From NCBI RefSeq assembly GCF_051401765.1, contig NW_027480463.1, positions 4,050,071-4,114,070 on the forward strand: a DNA stretch of 64,000 bases, in the 5' to 3' direction. This document shows, piece by piece, positions 49,233 to 63,730 of this stretch. Source of the stretch: Calliopsis andreniformis (lineage: Eukaryota; Arthropoda; Insecta; Hymenoptera; Andrenidae). The position numbers were made by a program, and so were the translations under genes. The notes beneath the pieces were generated by a model. It had not been told where the DNA came from, did no database searches, and was given only the letters and a program-made list of their open reading frames with translations. The first letter of the stretch is position 1. Each line of letters opens with the position of its first letter.

Positions 49233-52200
49233 AATCAGTTGTAAATTCTCAATCCTCAATAGGATATCATCAATTCACAGTTTTCAATACTCAATACTCA
49301 ATCTGCAATCTTTAAATCTCTATCCACAAACACCAATTCTCATCACTCAAAGCTCAATACTCAGTCCCCAGTCCTCAATCTTCAATCCTCAATCCTCAAT
49401 ACTCAATCTTCAATACTCAATCCTCAATCCTCAATCCTCTATCCTCAATTGTCAATCCTCAATACTGAATCCTCAATCGTCAATCCTCAATCCCCAATCC
49501 TCAATCTTCAATACTCAATCCTCAATCCTCAATCCAAAATCCTCAATCTTCAAACCTCAATACTCAATCTTCAATCCTCAATCCTCAATCCTCAATCCTC
49601 AGACCTCAGACATCAATGCTGAACCCTCAGTCCTCGTTCTCAATCCACAGCCCTCAATCCTCAATCCTCAATCTTCAATCATCAATATTCAACCTTCAGT
49701 CCTCAATCCTCAATACTCAATTCTCAATCCTCAATCCTCAATGTTCAGTCAGCAATACCCAATCCTCAATCTTCAATCCTCGATCTTCTATCCTCAATCC
49801 TCAATCCTCAATCCTCAATCCTCAATCCTCAATCCTCAGTACTCAAACCTCAATCCTGAATCCTCAATCCACAATCCTCAATCCTCAATCCTCAATCCTC
49901 AATCCTCAATCCTCAGTCTTCAATCCTCAATACCGAATCCTCAATCCTCAATCCTCAATCCTCAATCCTCAATGTTCAATACGCAATACCCAATCCTCAA
50001 TCTTCAATCCCCAATCCTCAATCCTCAATCCTCAATCCTCAATCCTCAATCCTCAATCCTCAATCCTCAATCCTCAATCTTCAATCCTCAATACTCAATC
50101 ATCAATCCTCAATCCTCAATCCTCAGTCCTCAATCCTCAAACCTCAATCCTCAACCCTCAGCCCTCATCCTCAATCCTCATTCCTCAATCCTCAATCTTC
50201 AATCTTCAATCCTCAATAATCAATCTTCAACCCTCAATCCTCAGTCCTCAAACCTCAATTCAGAATCCTCAATCCTGAATCCTCAATTTTCAGCCCTCAG
50301 CCCTCAACAATCAGTTGTCAATACTCAATCCTCAATAGAATATCCTGCATTCACAGTCTTCAATACTCAATGCTCAATCTGCAATCTTCAAACCTCTATC
50401 CACAAACACCAATCCTCATCACTCAACCCTCAACACTCAGTCCTCAATGTTCAATCCTCAATCCTCAATCCACAATCCTCAATCATCAATCTACAATCCG
50501 CAATACTCAATCTTCAATCCTCAATCCTCAATCCTCAATCCTCAATCCTCATTCTTCAATCCTCAATCTTCAATCCTCGATCCACAATCCTCAATTCTCA
50601 ATCCTCAATCCTCAGTCCTCAGTCCTTAAACCTCAATCCTCAACCCTCAGCCATCATCCTCAATCCTCAATCCTCAATCCTCAAACCTCAATCCTCAATC
50701 TTCAATCCTCAATACTCAATCTTCAATCCTCAATCCTCAATCCTCAGTCCTCAAACCTCAATTCTGAATCCTCAATCCTGAATCCTCAATCTTCAGCCCT
50801 CAGTCCTCAACAATCAGGTGACAATCCTCAATACCCAACAGAATATCGTCAATTCACAGCTTTCAATACTCAATACTTAATCTGCATTCTTCAAACCTCC
50901 ATCCACAAACATCAATTCTCATCACTCAACCCTCAACACTCAGTCTTCAATGTTCAATCCTCAATCCTCAATTCTCAATCTTCAATCCTCAATACTCAAT
51001 CTTTAATCCTGAATCCACGATCCTCAATCTTCAATCCTCAATCCCCAATACTCAATCCTCAATCCTCAACCTTCAATCCTCAATACTCAATCTTCAATCC
51101 TCAATCCTCAATCCACAATCCTCAATCCTCAATCCTCAATCCTCAATCCTCAATCCTCAGTCTTCAATCCTCAATACCCAATCCTCAATCCTCAATCCTC
51201 AATCCTCAATCCTCAATGTTCAATACGCAATACCCAATCCTCAATCTTCAATCCCCAATCCTCAATCCTCAATCCTCAATCTTCAATCCTCAATACTCAA
51301 TCATCAATCCTCAATCCTCAATCCTCAATCTTCAATCCTCAATACTCAATCTTCAATCCTCAATCCTCAATCCTCAATCCTCAATCTTCAATCCTCAATC
51401 CTCAATCCCCAATCCTCAATCCTCAGTCTTCGATCCTCAATACCCAATCCTCAATCTTCAATCCTCAATCCTCAATCCTCAATTCTCAATCCTCAATCCT
51501 CAGTCCTCAGTCCTCAAACGTCAATCCTCAACCCTCAGCCCTCATAGTCAAACCTCAATCCTCAATCCTCAATCCTCAATCTTCAATCCTCAATACTCAA
51601 CCTTCAATCCTCTATCCTCAATTCTCAATCCTCAATACTGAATCCTCAATCGTCAATCCTCAATCCCCAATCCTCAATCTTCAATACTCAATCCTCAATC
51701 CTCAATCCAAAATTCTCAATCTTCAAACCTCAATACTCAATCTTCAATCCTCAATCCTCAATCCTCAATCCTCAGACCTCAGACATCAATACTGAACCCT
51801 CAGTCCTCGTCCTCAATCCACAGCCCTCAATCCTCAATCCTCAATCTTCAATCATCAATATTCAATTTTCAGTCCTCAATCCTCAATACTCAATCCTCAA
51901 TCCTCAATCCTCAATGTTCAGTCAGCAATACCCAATCCTCAATCTTCAATCCTCATTCCTCAATCCTCAATCCTCAATCCTCAATCCTCAATCCTCAATC
52001 CTCAGTACTCAAACCTCAATCCTGAATCCTCAATCCTGAATCCTCAATCCTGAATCCTCATTCTTCAGCCCTCAGCCCTCAACAATCAGTTGTAAATTCT
52101 CAATCCTCAATAGGATATCATCAATTCACAGTTTTCAATACTCAATACTCAATCTGCAATCTTTAAATCTCTATCCACAAACACCAATTCTCATCACTCA

Positions 52201-55200
52201 ACGCTCAATACTCAGTCCCCAGTCCTCAATCTTCAATCCTCAATCCTCAATACTCAATCTTCAATACTCAATCCTCAATCCTCAATCCTCAATCCTCAAT
52301 CTTCAATCCTCAATCCTCAATCCACAATCCTCAATCCTCAATCCTCAATCCTCAATCCTCAATCCTCAGTCTTCAATCCTCAATACCCAATCCTCAATCC
52401 TCAATCCTCAATCCTCAATCCTCAATGTTCAATACGCAATACTCAATCCTCAATCTTCAATCCCCAATCCTCAATCCTCAATCCTCAATCCTCAATCCTC
52501 AGTCCTCAAACCTCAATCCTGGATCCTCAATCCTGAATCCTCAATCTTCAGACCACAGTCCTCAACAATCAGTTGTATATTCTCAATCCTCAATAGGATA
52601 TCATCAATTCACAGTTTTCAATACTCAATACTCAATCTGCAATCTTTAAATCTCTATCCACAAACACCAATTCTCATCACTCAACGCTCAATACTCAGTC
52701 CCCAGTCCTCAATCTTCAATCCTCAATCCTCAATACTCAATCTTCAATACTCAATCCTCAATCCTCAATCCTCAATCCTCAATCTTCAATCCTCAATCCT
52801 CAGTCCTCAATCCTCAATTCTCATTCTTCAATCCTCAATACCCAATCCTCAATCTTCAATCCTCAATGATCAATCCTCAATTCTCAATCCTTAATCCTCA
52901 GTCCTCAGTCCTCAAACCTCAATCCTCAACCCTCAGCCCTCATCGTCAATCCTCAATCCTCAATCCTCAATCCTCAATCTTCAATCCTGAATACACAATC
53001 TTCAACACTCAATCCTCAATTCTCAATCCTCAATACTCAATCCTCAATCCTCAATCCTCAATCCTCAATCTTCAATCCTCAATACTCAATCGTCAATCCT
53101 CAATCCTCTATCCTCAATCCTCAATCTTCAATCCTCAACCCTCAATCCTCAATCCACAATCCTCAGTCCTCAAACTTCAATCCTGGATCCTCAATCCTGA
53201 ATCCTCAATCTTCAGACCTCAGTCCTCAACAATCAGTTGTAAATTCTCAATCCTCAATAGAATATCATCAATTCACAGTTTTCAATACTCAATACTCAAT
53301 CTGCAATCTTTAAATCTCTATCCACAAACACCAATTCTCATCACTCAAACCTCAATACTCAGTCCCCAGTCCTCAATCTTCAATCCTCAATCCTCAATCC
53401 CCAATCCTCAATCTTCAATCCTCAATCCTCAATCCTCAATCGTCAATCCTCAGTCTTCGATCCTCAATACCCAATCCTCAATCTTCAATCCTCAATCCTC
53501 AATCCTCAATTCTCAATCCTCAATCCTCAGTCCTCAATTCTCAATCCTCAACACTCAATCCTTAATCCTCAATCATCAATCTTCAATCCTCAATACTCAA
53601 TCATCAATCCTCAATCATCAATCCTCAGTCCTCAATACTCAATCTTCAATCCTCAATCCTCAATCCTCAATCCTCAATCTTCAATCCTCAATCCTCAATC
53701 CTCAATCCTCAATCCTCAGTCTTCGATCCTCAATACCCAATCCTCAATCTTCAATCCTTAATCTTCGATCCTCAATCCTCAATCCTCAATCCTCAATCCT
53801 CAGTCTTCGACCCTCAATACCCAATCCTCAATCTTCAATCCTCAATCCTCAATCCTCAATTCTCAATCCTCAATCCTCAATCCTCAATGTTCAATACGCA
53901 ATACCCAATCCTCAATCTTCAATCCCCAATCCTCAATCCTCAATCCTCAATCCTCAATCCTCAATCCTCAATCCTCAATCCTCAATCCTCAATCTTCAAT
54001 CCTCAATACTCAATCATCAATCCTCAATCCTCAATCCTCAGTCCTCAATCCTCAAACCTCAATCCTCAACCCTCAGCCCTCATCCTCAATCCTCATTCCT
54101 CAATCCTCAATCTTCAATCTTCAATCCTCAATAATCAATCTTCAACCCTCAATCCTCAGTCCTCAAACCTCAATTCAGAATCCTCAATCCTGAATCCTCA
54201 ATTTTCAGCCCTCAGCCCTCAACAATCAGTTGTCAATACTCAATCCTCAATAGAATATCCTGCATTCACAGTCTTCAATACTCAATGCTCAATCTGCAAT
54301 CTTCAAACCTCTATCCACAAACACCAATCCTCATCACTCAACCCTCAACACTCAGTCCTCAATGTTCAATCCTCAATCCTCAATCCACAATCCTCAATCA
54401 TCAATCTTCAATCCGCAATACTCAATCTTCAATCCTCAATCCTCAATCCTCAATCCTCAATCCTCATTCTTCAATCCTCAATCTTCAATCCTCGATCCAC
54501 AATCCTCAATTCTCAATCCTCAATCCTCAGTCCTCAGTCCTTAAACCTCAATCCTCAACCCTCAGCCATCATCCTCAATCCTCAATCCTCAATCCTCAAA
54601 CCTCAATCCTCAATCTTCAATCCACAATACTCAATCTTCAATCCTCAATCCTCAATCCTCAGTCCTCAAACCTCAATTCTGAATCCTCAATCCTGAATCC
54701 TCAATCTTCAGCCCTCAGTCCTCAACAATCAGGTGACAATCCTCAATACCCAATAGAATATCGTCAATTCACAGCTTTCAATACTCAATACTTAATCTGC
54801 ATTCTTCAAACCTCCATCCACAAACATCAATTCTCATCACTCAACCCTCAACACTCAGTCTTCAATGTTCAATCCTCAATCCTCAATTCTCAATCTTCAA
54901 TCCTCAATACTCAATCTTTAATCCTGAATCCACGATCCTCAATCTTCAATCCTCAATCCCCAATACTCAATCCTCAATCCTCAACCTTCAATCCTCAATA
55001 CTCAATCTTCAATACTCAATCCTCAATCCACAATCCTCAATCCTCAATCCTCAATCCTCAATCCTCAATCCTCAGTCTTCAATCCTCAATACCCAATCCT
55101 CAATCCTCAATCCTCAATCCTCAATCCTCAATGTTCAATACGCAATACCCAATCCTCAATCTTCAATCCCCAATCCTCAATCCTCAATCCTCAATCTTCA

Positions 55201-56481
55201 ATCCTCAATACTCAATCATCAATCCTCAATCCTCAATCCTCAATCTTCAATCCTCAATACTCAATCTTCAATCCTCAATCCTCAATCCTCAATCCTCAAT
55301 CTTCAATCCTCAATCCTCAATCCTCAATCCTCAATCCTCAGTCTTCGATCTTCAATACCCAATCCTCAATCTTCAATCCTCAATCCTCAATCCTCAATTC
55401 TCAATCCTCAATCCTCAGTCCTCAGTCCTCAAACGTCAATCCTCAACCCTCAGCCCTCATAGTCAAACCTCAATCCTCAATCCTCAATCCTCAATCTTCA
55501 ATCCTCAATACTCAACCTTCAATCCTCTATCCTCAATTCTCAATCCTCAATACTGAATCCTCAATCGTCAATCCTCAATCCCCAATCCTCAATCTTCAAT
55601 ACTCAATCCTCAATCCTCAATCCAAAATCCTCAATCTTCAAACCTCAATACTCAATCTTCAATCCTCAATCCTCAATCCTCAATCCTCAGACCTCAGACA
55701 TCAATACTGAACCCTCAGTCCTCGTCCTCAATCCACAGCCCTCAATCCTCAATCCTCAATCTTCAATCATCAATATTCAATTTTCAGTCCTCAATCCTCA
55801 ATACTCAATCCTCAATCCTCAATCCTCAATGTTCAGTCAGCAATACCCAATCCTCAATCTTCAATCCTCATTCCTCAATCCTCAATCCTCAATCCTCAAT
55901 CCTCAATCCTCAATCCTCAGTACTCAAACCTCAATCCTGAATCCTCAATCCTGAATCCTCAATCCTGAATCCTCATTCTTCAGCCCTCAGCCCTCAACAA
56001 TCAGTTGTAAATTCTCAATCCTCAATAGGATATCATCAATTCACAGTTTTCAATACTCAATACTCAATCTGCAATCTTTAAATCTCTATCCACAAACACC
56101 AATTCTCATCACTCAACGCTCAATACTCAGTCCCCAGTCCTCAATCTTCAATCCTCAATCCTCAATACTCGATCTTCAATACTCAATCCTCAATCCTCAA
56201 TCCTCAATCCTCAATCTTCAATCCTCAATCCTCAATCCACAATCCTCAATCCTCAATCCTCAATCCTCAATCCTCAATCCTCAGTCTTCAATCCTCAATA
56301 CCCAATCCTCAATCCTCAATCCTCAATCCTCAATCCTCAATGTTCAATACGCAATACCCAATCCTCAATCTTCAATCCCCAATCCTCAATCCTCAATCCT
56401 CAATCCTCAATCCTCAGTCCTCAAACCTCAATCCTGGATCCTCAATCCTGAATCCTCAATCTTCAGACCACAGTCCTCAAC
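49233..56481 (+). repeat. 7,249-bp composite HOR, copy 1
   Basis: The module order is C (49233), A' (50309), B (50812), C (52084), C (52567), C (53231), A' (54224), B (54727), C (55999), closing at 56482. It contains two related halves that share the A'-B-C-C run with spacings 503, 1272 and 483. The halves differ in the material that follows. Every module recurs at +7,249. I found ten substitutions against copy 2 and no net length difference. Confidence 0.9.
50309..54223 (+). repeat. 3,915-bp sub-unit of the composite HOR
   Basis: The sub-unit runs A'-B-C-C-C with spacings 503, 1272, 483, 664 and 993 bp. Its first 2,258 bp are shared with the 3,334-bp sub-unit. Its private tail contains the C module at 53231, CAAACTTCAATCCTGG and CCTTAATCTTCG. 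It recurs at 57558-61472. Confidence 0.85.
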
Positions 56482-57557
56482 AATCAGTTGTAAATTCTCA
56501 ATCCTCAATAGGATATCATCAATTCACAGTTTTCAATACTCAATACTCAATCTGCAATCTTTAAATCTCTATCCACAAACACCAATTCTCATCACTCAAA
56601 GCTCAATACTCAGTCCCCAGTCCTCAATCTTCAATCCTCAATCCTCAATACTCAATCTTCAATACTCAATCCTCAATCCTCAATCCTCTATCCTCAATTG
56701 TCAATCCTCAATACTGAATCCTCAATCGTCAATCCTCAATCCCCAATCCTCAATCTTCAATACTCAATCCTCAATCCTCAATCCAAAATCCTCAATCTTC
56801 AAACCTCAATACTCAATCTTCAATCCTCAATCCTCAATCCTCAATCCTCAGACCTCAGACATCAATGCTGAACCCTCAGTCCTCGTTCTCAATCCACAGC
56901 CCTCAATCCTCAATCCTCAATCTTCAATCATCAATATTCAACCTTCAGTCCTCAATCCTCAATACTCAATTCTCAATCCTCAATCCTCAATGTTCAGTCA
57001 GCAATACCCAATCCTCAATCTTCAATCCTCGATCTTCTATCCTCAATCCTCAATCCTCAATCCTCAATCCTCAATCCTCAATCCTCAGTACTCAAACCTC
57101 AATCCTGAATCCTCAATCCACAATCCTCAATCCTCAATCCTCAATCCTCAATCCTCAATCCTCAGTCTTCAATCCTCAATACCGAATCCTCAATCCTCAA
57201 TCCTCAATCCTCAATCCTCAATGTTCAATACGCAATACCCAATCCTCAATCTTCAATCCCCAATCCTCAATCCTCAATCCTCAATCCTCAATCCTCAATC
57301 CTCAATCCTCAATCCTCAATCCTCAATCTTCAATCCTCAATACTCAATCATCAATCCTCAATCCTCAATCCTCAGTCCTCAATCCTCAAACCTCAATCCT
57401 CAACCCTCAGCCCTCATCCTCAATCCTCATTCCTCAATCCTCAATCTTCAATCTTCAATCCTCAATAATCAATCTTCAACCCTCAATCCTCAGTCCTCAA
57501 ACCTCAATTCAGAATCCTCAATCCTGAATCCTCAATTTTCAGCCCTCAGCCCTCAAC
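54224..57557 (+). repeat. 3,334-bp sub-unit of the composite HOR
   Basis: The sub-unit runs A'-B-C-C with spacings 503, 1272, 483 and 1076 bp. The private tail after 56482 contains CTCAAAGCTC, the GTTCTCAATCCACAGCC segment and GTTCAGTCAGC, and leads to the A' module at 57558. It recurs from 61473, where it is cut off by the window end. Confidence 0.85.
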
Positions 57558-60500
57558 AATCAGTTGTCAATACTCAATCCTCAATAGAATATCCTGCATT
57601 CACAGTCTTCAATACTCAATGCTCAATCTGCAATCTTCAAACCTCTATCCACAAACACCAATCCTCATCACTCAACCCTCAACACTCAGTCCTCAATGTT
57701 CAATCCTCAATCCTCAATCCACAATCCTCAATCATCAATCTTCAATCCGCAATACTCAATCTTCAATCCTCAATCCTCAATCCTCAATCCTCAATCCTCA
57801 TTCTTCAATCCTCAATCTTCAATCCTCGATCCACAATCCTCAATTCTCAATCCTCAATCCTCAGTCCTCAGTCCTTAAACCTCAATCCTCAACCCTCAGC
57901 CATCATCCTCAATCCTCAATCCTCAATCCTCAAACCTCAATCCTCAATCTTCAATCCTCAATACTCAATCTTCAATCCTCAATCCTCAATCCTCAGTCCT
58001 CAAACCTCAATTCTGAATCCTCAATCCTGAATCCTCAATCTTCAGCCCTCAGTCCTCAACAATCAGGTGACAATCCTCAATACCCAATAGAATATCGTCA
58101 ATTCACAGCTTTCAATACTCAATACTTAATCTGCATTCTTCAAACCTCCATCCACAAACATCAATTCTCATCACTCAACCCTCAACACTCAGTCTTCAAT
58201 GTTCAATCCTCAATCCTCAATTCTCAATCTTCAATCCTCAATACTCAATCTTTAATCCTGAATCCACGATCCTCAATCTTCAATCCTCAATCCCCAATAC
58301 TCAATCCTCAATCCTCAACCTTCAATCCTCAATACTCAATCTTCAATCCTCAATCCTCAATCCACAATCCTCAATCCTCAATCCTCAATCCTCAATCCTC
58401 AATCCTCAGTCTTCAATCCTCAATACCCAATCCTCAGTCCTCAATCCTCAATCCTCAATCCTCAATGTTCAATACGCAATACCCAATCCTCAATCTTCAA
58501 TCCCCAATCCTCAATCCTCAATCCTCAATCTTCAATCCTCAATACTCAATCATCAATCCTCAATCCTCAATCCTCAATCTTCAATCCTCAATACTCAATC
58601 TTCAATCCTCAATCCTCAATCCTCAATCCTCAATCTTCAATCCTCAATCCTCAATCCTCAATCCTCAATCCTCAGTCTTCGATCCTCAATACCCAATCCT
58701 CAATCTTCAATCCTCAATCCTCAATCCTCAATTCTCAATCCTCAATCCTCAGTCCTCAGTCCTCAAACGTCAATCCTCAACCCTCAGCCCTCATAGTCAA
58801 ACCTCAATCCTCAATCCTCAATCCTCAATCTTCAATCCTCAATACTCAACCTTCAATCCTCTATCCTCAATTCTCAATCCTCAATACTGAATCCTCAATC
58901 GTCAATCCTCAATCCCCAATCCTCAATCTTCAATACTCAATCCTCAATCCTCAATCCAAAATCCTCAATCTTCAAACCTCAATACTCAATCTTCAATCCT
59001 CAATCCTCAATCCTCAATCCTCAGACCTCAGACATCAATACTGAACCCTCAGTCCTCGTCCTCAATCCACAGCCCTCAATCCTCAATCCTCAATCTTCAA
59101 TCATCAATATTCAATTTTCAGTCCTCAATCCTCAATACTCAATCCTCAATCCTCAATCCTCAATGTTCAGTCAGCAATACCCAATCCTCAATCTTCAATC
59201 CTCATTCCTCAATCCTCAATCCTCAATCCTCAATCCTCAATCCTCAATCCTCAGTACTCAAACCTCAATCCTGAATCCTCAATCCTGAATCCTCAATCCT
59301 GAATCCTCATTCTTCAGCCCTCAGCCCTCAACAATCAGTTGTAAATTCTCAATCCTCAATAGGATATCATCAATTCACAGTTTTCAATACTCAATACTCA
59401 ATCTGCAATCTTTAAATCTCTATCCACAAACACCAATTCTCATCACTCAACGCTCAATACTCAGTCCCCAGTCCTCAATCTTCAATCCTCAATCCTCAAT
59501 ACTCAATCTTCAATACTCAATCCTCAATCCTCAATCCTCAATCCTCAATCTTCAATCCTCAATCCTCAATCCACAATCCTCAATCCTCAATCCTCAATCC
59601 TCAATCCTCAATCCTCAGTCTTCAATCCTCAATACCCAATCCTCAATCCTCAATCCTCAATCCTCAATCCTCAATGTTCAATACGCAATACTCAATCCTC
59701 AATCTTCAATCCCCAATCCTCAATCCTCAATCCTCAATCCTCAATCCTCAGTCCTCAAACCTCAATCCTGGATCCTCAATCCTGAATCCTCAATCTTCAG
59801 ACCACAGTCCTCAACAATCAGTTGTATATTCTCAATCCTCAATAGGATATCATCAATTCACAGTTTTCAATACTCAATACTCAATCTGCAATCTTTAAAT
59901 CTCTATCCACAAACACCAATTCTCATCACTCAACGCTCAATACTCAGTCCCCAGTCCTCAATCTTCAATCCTCAATCCTCAATACTCAATCTTCAATACT
60001 CAATCCTCAATCCTCAATCCTCAATCCTCAATCTTCAATCCTCAATCCTCAGTCCTCAATCCTCAATTCTCATTCTTCAATCCTCAATACCCAATCCTCA
60101 ATCTTCAATCCTCAATGATCAATCCTCAATTCTCAATCCTTAATCCTCAGTCCTCAGTCCTCAAACCTCAATCCTCAACCCTCAGCCCTCATCGTCAATC
60201 CTCAATCCTCAATCCTCAATCCTCAATCTTCAATCCTGAATACACAATCTTCAACACTCAATCCTCAATTCTCAATCCTCAATACTCAATCCTCAATCCT
60301 CAATCCTCAATCCTCAATCTTCAATCCTCAATACTCAATCGTCAATCCTCAATCCTCTATCCTCAATCCTCAATCTTCAATCCTCAACCCTCAATCCTCA
60401 ATCCACAATCCTCAGTCCTCAAACTTCAATCCTGGATCCTCAATCCTGAATCCTCAATCTTCAGACCTCAGTCCTCAACAATCAGTTGTAAATTCTCAAT

Positions 60501-63500
60501 CCTCAATAGAATATCATCAATTCACAGTTTTCAATACTCAATACTCAATCTGCAATCTTTAAATCTCTATCCACAAACACCAATTCTCATCACTCAAACC
60601 TCAATACTCAGTCCCCAGTCCTCAATCTTCAATCCTCAATCCTCAATCCCCAATCCTCAATCTTCAATCCTCAATCCTCAATCCTCAATCGTCAATCCTC
60701 AGTCTTCGATCCTCAATACCCAATCCTCAATCTTCAATCCTCAATCCTCAATCCTCAATTCTCAATCCTCAATCCTCAGTCCTCAATTCTCAATCCTCAA
60801 CACTCAATCCTTAATCCTCAATCATCAATCTTCAATCCTCAATACTCAATCATCAATCCTCAATCATCAATCCTCAGTCCTCAATACTCAATCTTCAATC
60901 CTCAATCCTCAATCCTCAATCCTCAATCTTCAATCCTCAATCCTCAATCCTCAATCCTCAATCCTCAGTCTTCGATCCTCAATACCCAATCCTCAATCTT
61001 CAATCCTTAATCTTCGATCCTCAATACTCAATCCTCAATCCTCAATCCTCAGTCTTCGACCCTCAATACCCAATCCTCAATCTTCAATCCTCAATCCTCA
61101 ATCCTCAATTCTCAATCCTCAATCCTCAATCCTCAATGTTCAATACGCAATACCCAATCCTCAATCTTCAATCCCCAATCCTCAATCCTCAATCCTCAAT
61201 CCTCAATCCTCAATCCTCAATCCTCAATCCTCAATCCTCAATCTTCAATCCTCAATACTCAATCATCAATCCTCAATCCTCAATCCTCAGTCCTCAATCC
61301 TCAAACCTCAATCCTCAACCCTCAGCCCTCATCCTCAATCCTCATTCCTCAATCCTCAATCTTCAATCTTCAATCCTCAATAATCAATCTTCAACCCTCA
61401 ATCCTCAGTCCTCAAACCTCAATTCAGAATCCTCAATCCTGAATCCTCAATTTTCAGCCCTCAGCCCTCAACAATCAGTTGTCAATACTCAATCCTCAAT
61501 AGAATATCCTGCATTCACAGTCTTCAATACTCAATGCTCAATCTGCAATCTTCAAACCTCTATCCACAAACACCAATCCTCATCACTCAACCCTCAACAC
61601 TCAGTCCTCAATGTTCAATCCTCAATCCTCAATCCACAATCCTGAATCATCAATCTTCAATCCGCAATACTCAATCTTCAATCCTCAATCCTCAATCCTC
61701 AATCCTCAATCCTCATTCTTCAATCCTCAATCTTCAATCCTCGATCCACAATCCTCAATTCTCAATCCTCAATCCTCAGTCCTCAGTCCTTAAACCTCAA
61801 TCCTCAACCCTCAGCCATCATCCTCAATCCTCAATCCTCAATCCTCAAACCTCAATCCTCAATCTTCAATCCACAATACTCAATCTTCAATCCTCAATCC
61901 TCAATCCTCAGTCCTCAAACCTCAATTCTGAATCCTCAATCCTGAATCCTCAATCTTCAGCCCTCAGTCCTCAACAATCAGGTGACAATCCTCAATACCC
62001 AATAGAATATCGTCAATTCACAGCTTTCAATACTCAATACTTAATCTGCATTCTTCAAACCTCCATCCACAAACATCAATTCTCATCACTCAACCCTCAA
62101 CACTCAGTCTTCAATGTTCAATCCTCAATCCTCAATTCTCAATCTTCAATCCTCAATACTCAATCTTTAATCCTGAATCCACGATCCTCAATCTTCAATC
62201 CTCAATCCCCAATACTCAATCCTCAATCCTCAGCCTTCAATCCTCAATACTCAATCTTCAATCCTCAATCCTCAATCCACAATCCTCAATCCTCAATCCT
62301 CAATCCTCAATCCTCAATCCTCAGTCTTCAATCCTCAATACCCAATCCTCAATCCTCAATCCTCAATCCTCAATCCTCAATGTTCAATACGCAATACCCA
62401 ATCCTCAATCTTCAATCCCCAATCCTCAATCCTCAATCCTCAATCTTCAATCCTCAATACTCAATCATCAATCCTCAATCCTCAATCCTCAATCTTCAAT
62501 CCTCAATACTCAATCTTCAATCCTCAATCCTCAATCCTCAATCCTCAATCTTCAATCCTCAATCCTCAATCCTCAATCCTCAATCCTCAGTCTTCGATCT
62601 TCAATACCCAATCCTCAATCTTCAATCCTCAATCCTCAATCCTCAATTCTCAATCCTCAATCCTCAGTCCTCAGTCCTCAAACGTCAATCCTCAACCCTC
62701 AGCCCTCATAGTCAAACCTCAATCCTCAATCCTCAATCCTCAATCTTCAATCCTCAATACTCAACCTTCAATCCTCTATCCTCAATTCTCAATCCTCAAT
62801 ACTGAATCCTCAATCGTCAATCCTCAATCCCCAATCCTCAATCTTCAATACTCAATCCTCAATCCTCAATCCAAAATCCTCAATCTTCAAACCTCAATAC
62901 TCAATCTTCAATCCTCAATCCTCAATCCTCAATCCTCAGACCTCAGACATCAATACTGAACCCTCAGTCCTCGTCCTCAATCCACAGCCCTCAATCCTCA
63001 ATCCTCAATCTTCAATCATCAATATTCAATTTTCAGTCCTCAATCCTCAATACTCAATCCTCAATCCTCAATCCTCAATGTTCAGTCAGCAATACCCAAT
63101 CCTCAATCTTCAATCCTCATTCCTCAATCCTCAATCCTCAATCCTCAATCCTCAATCGTCAATCCTCAGTACTCAAACCTCAATCCTGAATCCTCAATCC
63201 TGAATCCTCAATCCTGAATCCTCATTCTTCAGCCCTCAGCCCTCAACAATCAGTTGTAAATTCTCAATCCTCAATAGGATATCATCAATTCACAGTTTTC
63301 AATACTCAATACTCAATCTGCAATCTTTAAATCTCTATCCACAAACACCAATTCTCATCACTCAACGCTCAATACTCAGTCCCCAGTCCTCAATCTTCAA
63401 TCCTCAATCCTCAATACTCAATCTTCAATACTCAATCCTCAATCCTCAATCCTCAATCCTCAATCTTCAATCCTCAATCCTCAATCCACAATCCTCAATC

Positions 63501-63730
63501 CTCAATCCTCAATCCTCAATCCTCAATCCTCAGTCTTCAATCCTCAATACCCAATCCTCAATCCTCAATCCTCAATCCTCAATCCTCAATGTTCAATACG
63601 CAATACCCAATCCTCAATCTTCAATCCCCAATCCTCAATCCTCAATCCTCAATCCTCAATCCTCAGTCCTCAAACCTCAATCCTGGATCCTCAATCCTGA
63701 ATCCTCAATCTTCAGACCACAGTCCTCAAC
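56482..63730 (+). repeat. 7,249-bp composite HOR, copy 2
   Basis: Modules at 56482, 57558, 58061, 59333, 59816, 60480, 61473, 61976 and 63248 repeat copy 1 exactly. Substitutions I located as copy 1 against copy 2 are: A50493/T57742, C50839/T58088, A51188/G58437, C51409/T58658, C53777/A61026, C54395/G61644, A54984/G62233, A55014/C62263, C55909/G63158 and G56171/A63420. Confidence 0.9.
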
